Assembly: GCA_017387165.1 (NCBI GenBank)
Contig: JAFOFS010000289.1
Span: 1-6,082, forward strand
Source: Clostridia bacterium
GTDB taxonomy: Bacteria > Bacillota > Clostridia > Oscillospirales > Acutalibacteraceae
DNA length: 6,082 bases
Direction of reading: 5' to 3'
Part shown: positions 1 to 5,772 of the stretch, piece by piece
Layout: every line of letters begins with the position of its first letter
Position numbering within the stretch: the first letter of the stretch is position 1
Notes under the pieces: generated by a model
The model's input: the letters and a program-made list of their open reading frames with translations, nothing else
Databases searched by the model: none
Told to the model about the DNA's origin: nothing
Position numbers and translations under genes: made by a program

Positions 1-158
1 AAGTACACCAGTACACCTCCGGCAAGACCTTGCTGCTGCTGGGCGGCTCGGTGCTGGGTATGTATCTGCTGTTGCTGCTGATTACGATCGGTTACAGCTT
101 GTTTGCACAGTTGTTGACTTTTATCAGCACCCTGTACAGCGAATTCCGATTACGATGA
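1..158 (+). CDS. C-terminal end of a multi-spanning membrane protein (possibly YIP1 family), partial at left edge
   Basis: An open frame read from base 3 gives 51 residues and stops at TGA 156-158; its start lies outside the window. The visible part begins with a short polar stretch, then a long Leu-rich hydrophobic segment (about bases 27-125, including five consecutive Leu codons at 66-80) and ends in a short amphipathic tail finishing E-F-R-L-R. This is a terminal transmembrane helix, or a closely spaced pair, of an integral membrane protein. YIP1-family proteins are, to my recollection, often encoded just before DUF5696 genes in clostridial sugar ABC operons, which makes that a plausible identity, but no family-specific motif is visible in so short a piece. 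It lies 33 bases before the next gene on the same strand, so it is probably in the same transcript. The other two forward frames do not give this coherent membrane helix. Confidence 0.6.
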   Translation, partial: VHQYTSGKTLLLLGGSVLGMYLLLLLITIGYSLFAQLLTFISTLYSEFRLR

Positions 159-175
159 ACCGACAAATTTGAGAG

Positions 176-185
176 AAAGGAGGAG
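176..185 (+). promoter_or_regulatory. Strong Shine-Dalgarno site for the DUF5696-type gene
   Basis: AAAGGAGGAG lies six bases before the ATG at 192. It nearly matches the full anti-Shine-Dalgarno core and fixes that start. Confidence 0.85.
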
Positions 186-191
186 ATCGGC

Positions 192-2480
192 ATGCACGAT
201 CTGTTCAACGATCTGAAACACTATCTGAAGCAGAACGCGAAAACGCTGATCCTGCGCGTCCTCAGCGGTGCGTTGGTGGTCGGACTGGTCGTGGCGCTGA
301 TTCTGAAGGCGTCGCAGACGGCGGAGCTGGAAACGGCGCAGACCGAAGTCAAACGCCCGATCTCCTTTACGGCGCAGGTCGGAGATACCGATGAGCTGCA
401 GGTGGTGGCGGAAAACGGCACCTATATTCTGTATGCCAATTTGTGCGACCCGACCATTCGCTTGGAACGCAAGAGCGACGGTGCGACGGTGGATTCGCGT
501 CCTGCCGGCATGGAACAATTACCCGACCTCAAAAAAGCGGTGCAACTGACCCTTTCCTCGCTGCTCAACATTCGCTATGCCGACCGTGACTCCAACATCA
601 CCGAGGTCAACTGTATGGCCGGTAGCGTTTCCCGAAAGAATTTCGCCGCCAAGCAGATTACAAGCGGTGTCCGTTACGATTTCTATTTCGCCAACGAGGG
701 CTTCCTCGTGCCGCTGGAACTGACGCTGACCGACAAGGGTCTGCATGCTTCGGTACCGCTTGCGGATATTCAGGAAGCGTCCGATTCACTCAAGCTGACC
801 GAGATCATTCCGCTGCCCAACTTCGGCGCCGGCCTGGCAGGCAGCGAAGGGTATGCGGTGGTACCGGACGGAAGCGGCGCCATTATTCCGTACACATACG
901 GTCTGGCCAACTACAGCCAGCGCTTGTACGGCGAGGATGCGGCGGTTGGCCAGACGGTCGGCTCCGCTCCGGCGCAGATCGCTCGCCTGCCCGTTTTCGG
1001 CACGACGACCGCCACCGCCGCGACGGTTGGCATCATCACCGCGGGAGATTCCCGCGCCCGTGTGGCGGCCAAGGCCGCTTCCGCCCGTTCACCGTATACC
1101 ACCGTGTCGGCGGAGTTTATTTACCGCGAGCGTCTGCTGATCGACGTCGGTCAGCGTACCTTTGAATCCACTCAGGCAAATATGTTTGAGCCGGAGCATT
1201 GCGGCTTGGATGCGTTTGCGGTGGAATACCGCATGGCGGATACCGCCGATTACGTCGGTATGGCCAACGCCTACCGCCAATACCTCCTCGACGAAAAGGG
1301 AATGACCGTGTCTGCGGACTCCTCCGCGTTGCAGCTTCAGGTAATCGGCGGCGTGATGCATGAGGAAAGCATTCTCGGTATTCCGGTGGATCGTGTGCTC
1401 CCGGTCACCACCTACAGCGATCTGCTGGAGATGGTGCAGGCGTTTGCCGCCCGTGGCGTGAGCGATCTCTCGGTGGATTATCTCTACTGGGCAAAAGACG
1501 GCACCGAAAGTCGCCTGACGGTGGATATGAAAGCGGAAAATCGCCTCGGCGGCAAGTCGGAACTGAAGCGTCTGTTGGCGGCGCTGCCCGACGGCGTGAA
1601 GCTGTACTTTGACCTCAATTTCACCGACCTGATGCACAACCAAACCGGCTATTCCACCCTGTACTCTACGGCGCAGAACGTGAAAAAAGAGCCGCTGACA
1701 CGGCAGAAATTTTATCTCAGCACCTACCGCCTCCGCACCGATCAGCCGAAGGAGTTCTTACTCAATCCCTGGAAACTGACCGAAGCAATCGAAAAGTGGA
1801 ACGGAAAGAAGCTGGCAAAGTGGCAGGAGTGGGGGATGGAGAATTTCTCCGCCAACGGTCTCGCCTCCGAGATCTATTCTCATTTCGGTGACAACCCGAT
1901 CGAGCGCGGACAGGCGCAGGCGATCTGGGAGAGCAGCTTGAAAACGATTGCAGAGCAATCGAAGGACGGGTTGCTGCTTTCGGCGGCCAACGGCTATGCA
2001 TTGCCGTATGCGTCGGTGGTGCAAAACGTCCCCACCGAGCACAGCGACTTTTTCTGCGAACAACGGGCAATTCCGTTTTATGCCATTGCCCTGCACGGTC
2101 TGGTGGATATGAGCGTTGCACCCGTCAACGACGGCGAGGGCAACGAACGTTTGCTGCAGGCGGTGGAGAGCGGTATCGGTCTGACCTATACCCTCGGCTG
2201 GCAGAATACCGACCGCCTCAAGAACACGGCCGGCGAAAAATACAACTACATTCACGCATCCGATTGGTTGGATCGTGCGGCGACCGAGCAAAAGGCGCTG
2301 CAGCCGTATCTGGCGGCGGTCAGCGGCCGTGCGATCACGGCGCATACCGAACTCGCGGAGGGCGTGTATCGCACCGCGTTTGAGGGCGGTGCGTGGGCAA
2401 TCGTCAACTACAGCGACGCCGCGTATACGGCAGACAACCTGACCGTTGAGCCGAGTGGCTATGCGGTCGGCGGCTATTGA
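192..2480 (+). CDS. DUF5696-type membrane-anchored, glycosidase-like protein of a sugar ABC operon
   Basis: 762 residues. The first ~18 residues are polar and partly basic, followed by one hydrophobic helix (about 19-38) with no lipobox or clear cleavage site, so this is probably a signal anchor holding a large extracytoplasmic body. Residues ~50-330 look beta-rich and include P-L-P-N-F-G-A-G (207-214) and P-D-G-S-G-A-I-I (225-232), which I recognise as typical of DUF5696 proteins. Residues ~390-650 alternate strands and helices like a glycosidase TIM barrel: F-D-L-N-F (473-477), G-M-E-N-F-S-A-N-G (548-556), N-G-Y-A-L-P-Y-A (600-607), P-F-Y-A-I-A-L-H-G (628-636). The last ~60 residues resemble a small beta-sandwich (A-I-V-N-Y-S-D region). 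The family has no established activity that I know of; a role in binding or processing the sugar imported by the adjacent transporter is inference from context and fold. No clear catalytic acid pair could be assigned. The start is set by a strong ribosome binding site at 176-185. The next gene follows 34 bases after the stop. Confidence 0.85.
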   Translation: MHDLFNDLKHYLKQNAKTLILRVLSGALVVGLVVALILKASQTAELETAQTEVKRPISFTAQVGDTDELQVVAENGTYILYANLCDPTIRLERKSDGATVDSRPAGMEQLPDLKKAVQLTLSSLLNIRYADRDSNITEVNCMAGSVSRKNFAAKQITSGVRYDFYFANEGFLVPLELTLTDKGLHASVPLADIQEASDSLKLTEIIPLPNFGAGLAGSEGYAVVPDGSGAIIPYTYGLANYSQRLYGEDAAVGQTVGSAPAQIARLPVFGTTTATAATVGIITAGDSRARVAAKAASARSPYTTVSAEFIYRERLLIDVGQRTFESTQANMFEPEHCGLDAFAVEYRMADTADYVGMANAYRQYLLDEKGMTVSADSSALQLQVIGGVMHEESILGIPVDRVLPVTTYSDLLEMVQAFAARGVSDLSVDYLYWAKDGTESRLTVDMKAENRLGGKSELKRLLAALPDGVKLYFDLNFTDLMHNQTGYSTLYSTAQNVKKEPLTRQKFYLSTYRLRTDQPKEFLLNPWKLTEAIEKWNGKKLAKWQEWGMENFSANGLASEIYSHFGDNPIERGQAQAIWESSLKTIAEQSKDGLLLSAANGYALPYASVVQNVPTEHSDFFCEQRAIPFYAIALHGLVDMSVAPVNDGEGNERLLQAVESGIGLTYTLGWQNTDRLKNTAGEKYNYIHASDWLDRAATEQKALQPYLAAVSGRAITAHTELAEGVYRTAFEGGAWAIVNYSDAAYTADNLTVEPSGYAVGGY

Positions 2481-2498
2481 TCTTCACGAACCAAAAGG

Positions 2499-2509
2499 AA
2501 AGGAGGAGG
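2499..2509 (+). promoter_or_regulatory. Strong Shine-Dalgarno site that decides the start of the first permease
   Basis: AAAGGAGGAGG ends five bases before the ATG at 2515. It favours 2515 over an in-frame upstream ATG at 2446, which lies inside the previous gene and would add 23 polar residues before the normal permease N-terminus. Confidence 0.88.
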
Positions 2510-2514
2510 AATCG

Positions 2515-3420
2515 ATGAAGCAACGAAAATTCCGTTCGCTGGAACGGCAACGCGCCAAGTGGGGCTGGCTGTTTCTGGCACCGTGGATTTTGGGTATTTC
2601 GGTGTTTTTCGTCTGGCCGATGATCCAGACGGTCATCTACTCGTTCAGCAATCTGACCATTGGTGAGCAGGGCGGTTTTGACGCGACCTTTGTCGGCGCG
2701 GAAAACTATCTGTATTTCTTCACCAAGGATTCCTTCTTCCTCACCAATCTGACCACCTCGCTGGTGGAAACCATCCCCAGCACGTTGCTGATCATCACCT
2801 TCAGCACCATGATTGCACTGCTGCTCCGCGAGGAATTCCCGATGCGCGGTCTGGCGCGCGCCGTCTTCTTCCTGCCGGTCATCATCGCGTCCGGTCCGGT
2901 CATCAGCATTTTGGAAACGCAGGTGATGATGAACGGTGCCGCACAGGCAGGCGCAGAGGCAACGACGCATCTGTTCCAAGCCCCCGATCTGACGCTGGTG
3001 TTTGCGGACCTCGGCGTTCCCGAAAAGGTGCTGGAAAGCATCACCACCATCATCAACGAGATCTTTGATCTGATGTGGAAATCCGGCGTGCAGATTTTGC
3101 TGATGCTGTCGGCGGTCAACAACATTCCGAAAAGCTTCTATGAGGTGGCGATGATGGAAGGCGCCACCGCGTGGGAAAAATTCTGGAAGATCACCCTTCC
3201 GACGCTGTCCCCGACCTTGGTCGTGGTGGTGATCTATACCTTGATCGACGGTTTTGTAGACTACGATAACGTCATCATTCAGACGATCACCAATTATTCC
3301 ACCGTCAACAACTACACCTACAGCGCGACGGTCGGCGTCATCTACTGCGTCTGCGTGCTGGCGGTGGTGGGTATCGTCAGCTGGATTATGTCCCGTATCG
3401 CCTTTTATTCGGCCGAATAA
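2515..3420 (+). CDS. Carbohydrate ABC transporter permease, LplB/YtcP/MalF-like (first of the pair)
   Basis: 301 residues from the chosen ATG. It is an inner-membrane channel subunit of a CUT1-type sugar importer (binding-protein-dependent transport, MetI-like fold). Six transmembrane segments can be placed at about 17-37, 83-104, 113-133, 191-206, 231-250 and 273-295. The cytoplasmic EAA loop that docks the ATPase is seen as E210-V-A-M-M-E-G216 followed by nine residues, then I226-x-L228-P229, an exact spacing match with V in place of the first Ala. The N-terminus (basic, then W-G-W-L-F-L-A-P-W) is characteristic of LplB/UgpA-type permeases. The segment between membrane spans 3 and 4 (about 134-190) is longer than usual and partly polar/helical. 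It forms a heterodimer, presumably, with the permease 35 bases downstream. Sugar specificity cannot be inferred. The start is supported by the ribosome binding site at 2499-2509; a longer form from 2446 is unlikely. Confidence 0.93.
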   Translation: MKQRKFRSLERQRAKWGWLFLAPWILGISVFFVWPMIQTVIYSFSNLTIGEQGGFDATFVGAENYLYFFTKDSFFLTNLTTSLVETIPSTLLIITFSTMIALLLREEFPMRGLARAVFFLPVIIASGPVISILETQVMMNGAAQAGAEATTHLFQAPDLTLVFADLGVPEKVLESITTIINEIFDLMWKSGVQILLMLSAVNNIPKSFYEVAMMEGATAWEKFWKITLPTLSPTLVVVVIYTLIDGFVDYDNVIIQTITNYSTVNNYTYSATVGVIYCVCVLAVVGIVSWIMSRIAFYSAE

Positions 3421-3439
3421 GGCCGCTGACTACGAAAGG

Positions 3440-3449
3440 AAAGGAGGAG
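3440..3449 (+). promoter_or_regulatory. Strong Shine-Dalgarno site for the second permease
   Basis: AAAGGAGGAG ends six bases before the ATG at 3456, identical to the core before the gene at 192. It favours 3456 over the internal in-frame ATG at 3498 and over an out-of-frame ATG at 3461. Confidence 0.86.
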
Positions 3450-3455
3450 CGTCCT

Positions 3456-4376
3456 ATGGAATGGTCAAGACGTTCCGTTTTATACAAGCGACGGATCATG
3501 CAATGGGGCGGAGGTCTGCTTCGCACCATCTTCCTGCTGGGTGTCGGCTACGTGACGCTCTATCCGCTGTTGTTTATGATCTCGGCATCCTTTATGAACG
3601 TATCGGATACGCTGGATGCCACCGTCGTATGGTTGCCCTCGGGGCTCAACTGGTTCAATTTCCAGAAAGCCTACGACCTGATGAAATACAATACGGCGCT
3701 GGCCAACACCATCAAGCTGGTGTTGCCGTGCGTGGCGCTGCAGGTCTGCTCCTGCGTGTTCATCGCCTACGGCTTTGCCCGTTTTAAGCTGCCGGGTCTG
3801 TCGGTGCTGTTTGCACTGCTGCTGTTTAACATCATCGTGCCGTCCATCTGCTATATGATTCCGGTGTACGTGCTGATGACCGACCTGAAGCTGATCAATA
3901 CCTACGCGCAGTTTTACATTCAGGCGCTGCTCGGCGTCGGCGTGCGATCGGCGCTGTACATCTTTATTATCCGTCAGTTCTATCGCACCATGCCGAAAGA
4001 GCTGGAGGAGGCCGCTTTTATCGACGGCTGCAATCCGCTCCAGACCTTCCTGCGCATTATGGTGCCGAATATCCGCCCCGCGATCCTCACCGTTTCGGTG
4101 CTGTCGCTGGTGTGGTATTACAACGATTTTTCGACCACGGGTATGCTCTTAAACGGCGACTATCCGCTGTCGGTGGCCATCACTTCGGTCGGTACGACGC
4201 TGGACTCCAATATGCAGTATCTGACCGGTCAGGCAATCAGCGCTGATCTGAAGATTTTGCGAGCGTCCATTCTGGCGGCGGCCTGTCTCATCGTGGTGCT
4301 GCCGATCACGGCGGTCTATGCGCTGGTACAGCGGCATTTCACCGAGGGCATTGAACGAACCGGTATTGTGGGGTAA
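3456..4376 (+). CDS. Carbohydrate ABC transporter permease, LplC/YesQ/MalG-like (second of the pair)
   Basis: 306 residues, the usual length for MalG-type CUT1 permeases. A basic N-terminus (R5, R6, K11, R12, R13) precedes the first membrane span at about 21-43, which ends in Y-P-L-L-F-M-I-S-A-S-F, a signature of LplC/YtcP-type permeases. Further spans lie near 80-100, 108-130, 140-160, 208-225 and 270-292. The EAA loop is clear: E185-A-A-F-I-D-G191, nine residues, I201-x-V203-P204; the conserved G and P are present. With the preceding permease it should form the translocation channel and contact a cytoplasmic ATPase that is not encoded in this window. It is followed after only six bases by the lipoprotein gene, so translation of the two is probably coupled. 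Substrate unknown; carbohydrate import is inferred from family. Confidence 0.94.
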   Translation: MEWSRRSVLYKRRIMQWGGGLLRTIFLLGVGYVTLYPLLFMISASFMNVSDTLDATVVWLPSGLNWFNFQKAYDLMKYNTALANTIKLVLPCVALQVCSCVFIAYGFARFKLPGLSVLFALLLFNIIVPSICYMIPVYVLMTDLKLINTYAQFYIQALLGVGVRSALYIFIIRQFYRTMPKELEEAAFIDGCNPLQTFLRIMVPNIRPAILTVSVLSLVWYYNDFSTTGMLLNGDYPLSVAITSVGTTLDSNMQYLTGQAISADLKILRASILAAACLIVVLPITAVYALVQRHFTEGIERTGIVG

Positions 4377-4382
4377 ACGACT

Positions 4383-5738
4383 ATGAAAAAAATAATGGCG
4401 ATCAGCTTGGCGCTGACCTTACTGCTGGCGGCTTGTACACCGGCGGCGAAGCCCTCGGATGGGCAGACCACCGAGAGCACGACTACGACCACCTCTTCCG
4501 GAACGGGGGAGACGACTACGACCACCACCGGCTCGGCGGTGGAGACAGGCGGATCCACTGCCGCGACCTCCTCGACCACGACGAGCGGCGGCACGACGAG
4601 CGGCGGCACGACCGCGACCTCCTCGACCACCAAACCGACGACCTCGACCACCAAACCCACGACCGCGCCGACGGTTACGCTAAACGCACCATTGGAGGCA
4701 GCCGATATGGAACTGTTACAGAAGATCGTGGATACCGAAAATGCGTGGCTCGCGAATATGCAGCTTTCCAACGGCGCTTTTCCGATGACGCCGACCAACA
4801 ACGGCAGCGTTAAGGTGACTCCGTATTTTTCGGATTTTGCGGCGCTGTCGCTGCTCAACCAAGCCAACCTGTACAAGGACAACGTCAAGGCGTATATGGA
4901 GTGGCATTTTAACCATCTCAACACCGCCGCACAGGATTATAACCGCGTGGACGGTACCATCTACGATTACACTATTAGCGTGTCCGCCGGCAAGGTGACC
5001 GGCGAGACCTCGCTGAGGTCGTATGATTCCACCGACTCGTATGCGGCGACCTTCCTCATCGTGCTGCAGAAGTACGTGGAAACGACCGGCGACAAAGCGT
5101 ATGTGATCGGCCGTGCAGCGGACGTCGAGCGTATCGTGAACGCCCTGTTCGCCACGATGGTGGGGGATCTCACCCTGGCCAAGCCGGACTACGCCATCAA
5201 GTATCTGATGGACAACTGCGAGGTGTACGAGGGACTGATGGCCGGCGCCAAGCTGTATAAGGATACACTGGTGCCTGCCGGCGCATCGGCCGCTACGCGT
5301 GATAAACTCGCTGAGTATGCGGGCAAGGTGGCCAATGCCATCGAGACCCGTATGTGGAACAGCAAGGGCGGCTACTATCATCCCGCCCTCGGCGCGGATA
5401 ACGCCGTGGCGTGGACCTTTAAATGGAACGAATATTATCCGTCCTCCACGTCGCAAACCTTCCTCATCATCCACGGCTTGCTGGATCCGACGAGCGAACG
5501 TGCCAAGACGCTGTACAACACGTTCTGCCAATACGTGGACTGGGAAAACTTCAATCATCCCGATACGTTCTATTGGGGCTCAAACGTGTATACCGCCGCG
5601 CTGATGGGGGATTACGCCAGCGCGAAGACCTATTTTCAACTGTATGAAAAGGTGATGAAGCGGCACAATTATCCGCTGTATAATGCGGATGCCGCCCGAG
5701 TGGCTTTGGCAGCTGACCTGTTCCTCCGGATGGCGTGA
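4383..5738 (+). CDS. Thr-rich-linker lipoprotein with a predicted (alpha/alpha)6 glycosidase-like domain, family not recognised
   Basis: 451 residues. A lipoprotein signal peptide (K2, K3, hydrophobic 4-17) ends in a lipobox L15-A-A-C18, so the mature protein should be lipid-anchored on the outer face of the membrane. Residues ~19-97 are a low-complexity linker; about half of 29-97 is Thr, the rest mainly Ser, Gly, Ala, with two S-T-T-K-P-T-T units. Residues ~105-451 form a compact, mostly helical domain with aromatic/acidic motifs at helix ends: S-Y-D215-S-T-D218-S-Y-A-A-T-F, N278-C-E280-V-Y-E283-G-L, W348-N-E350-Y-Y-P, and H392-P-D394-T-F-Y-W-G-S-N401. This periodicity and the D-S-T-D and W-N-E motifs recall six-hairpin glycosidases or lyases, but I do not recognise a named family, and the catalytic residues are a guess. 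Its place between permease and binding-protein genes suggests work on the imported glycan at the cell surface. The ribosome binding site is weak (GGGG at 4370-4373), unlike its neighbours, which fits translational coupling. The CDS and reading frame are certain; the function is not. Confidence 0.8.
   Translation: MKKIMAISLALTLLLAACTPAAKPSDGQTTESTTTTTSSGTGETTTTTTGSAVETGGSTAATSSTTTSGGTTSGGTTATSSTTKPTTSTTKPTTAPTVTLNAPLEAADMELLQKIVDTENAWLANMQLSNGAFPMTPTNNGSVKVTPYFSDFAALSLLNQANLYKDNVKAYMEWHFNHLNTAAQDYNRVDGTIYDYTISVSAGKVTGETSLRSYDSTDSYAATFLIVLQKYVETTGDKAYVIGRAADVERIVNALFATMVGDLTLAKPDYAIKYLMDNCEVYEGLMAGAKLYKDTLVPAGASAATRDKLAEYAGKVANAIETRMWNSKGGYYHPALGADNAVAWTFKWNEYYPSSTSQTFLIIHGLLDPTSERAKTLYNTFCQYVDWENFNHPDTFYWGSNVYTAALMGDYASAKTYFQLYEKVMKRHNYPLYNADAARVALAADLFLRMA
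4461..4673 (+). repeat. Low-complexity, internally repeated DNA encoding the Thr/Ser/Gly linker
   Basis: The stretch is made of short related ACG/ACC-rich words. Exact direct repeats visible: a 15-base unit ACGACGAGCGGCGGC in tandem at 4578-4592 and 4593-4607; a 19-base copy starting CCGCGACCTCC at 4561-4579 and 4612-4630 (51 bases apart); and a 16-base copy starting CCTCGACCACC at 4621-4636 and 4642-4657 (21 bases apart). All distances are multiples of three, so gain or loss of units would change linker length without breaking the frame. Confidence 0.85.
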
Positions 5739-5757
5739 CGGGTTGCAAATAGAGAAC

Positions 5758-5766
5758 AAAGGAGAG
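5758..5766 (+). promoter_or_regulatory. Shine-Dalgarno site for the solute-binding protein gene
   Basis: AAAGGAGAG lies six bases before the ATG at 5773. A second ATG at 5769 is also near, but it opens a frame that stops after three codons (TAA at 5778-5780), so 5773 is the productive start. Confidence 0.82.
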
Positions 5767-5772
5767 ATATGT

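Noticed and set aside
1041..1055. Perfect small inverted repeat GCGGGA-GAT-TCCCGC
   Set aside because: A six-base stem with a three-base loop inside a coding region and with no following T-run; it is best explained as chance in GC-rich coding sequence and is not a terminator.
2446..2514. Upstream in-frame ATG that would lengthen the first permease by 23 residues
   Set aside because: It lies inside the DUF5696-type gene, lacks a ribosome binding site, and the strong site at 2499-2509 points to 2515. The added residues do not match permease N-termini.
3461..3787. Out-of-frame 108-codon forward open frame overlapping the second permease start
   Set aside because: It overlaps the permease in another frame, gives a Arg/His-rich, motif-free product, and its ATG is placed less well relative to the Shine-Dalgarno site than 3456, whose product has a full EAA loop.
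4459..4683. Forward 74-codon Arg/Pro-rich open frame across the linker repeats
   Set aside because: An alternative-frame reading of repetitive ACC/GAC-rich DNA; the low-complexity Arg/Pro product is an artefact of the repeats.
4316..4924. Long antisense open frame (202 codons) rich in Val, opposite the linker region
   Set aside because: It is the mirror of Thr ACG/ACC-rich codons in the lipoprotein linker (ACC/ACG reversed reads GGT/CGT and GTC/GTG in the other frames). It has no plausible ribosome binding site or domain and overlaps two certain genes.
4716..5558. 280-codon antisense open frame opposite the lipoprotein C-terminal domain
   Set aside because: Its composition is rich in His, Arg, Gly and Val without hydrophobic-core periodicity, as expected for the reverse of a GC-rich gene. 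The forward frame has a signal peptide, lipobox and coherent domain.
5739..5772. Possible terminator or new promoter between the lipoprotein and the binding-protein genes
   Set aside because: The 34 bases hold no inverted repeat with a T-run and no convincing -10/-35 pair, only the ribosome binding site; read-through is more likely.
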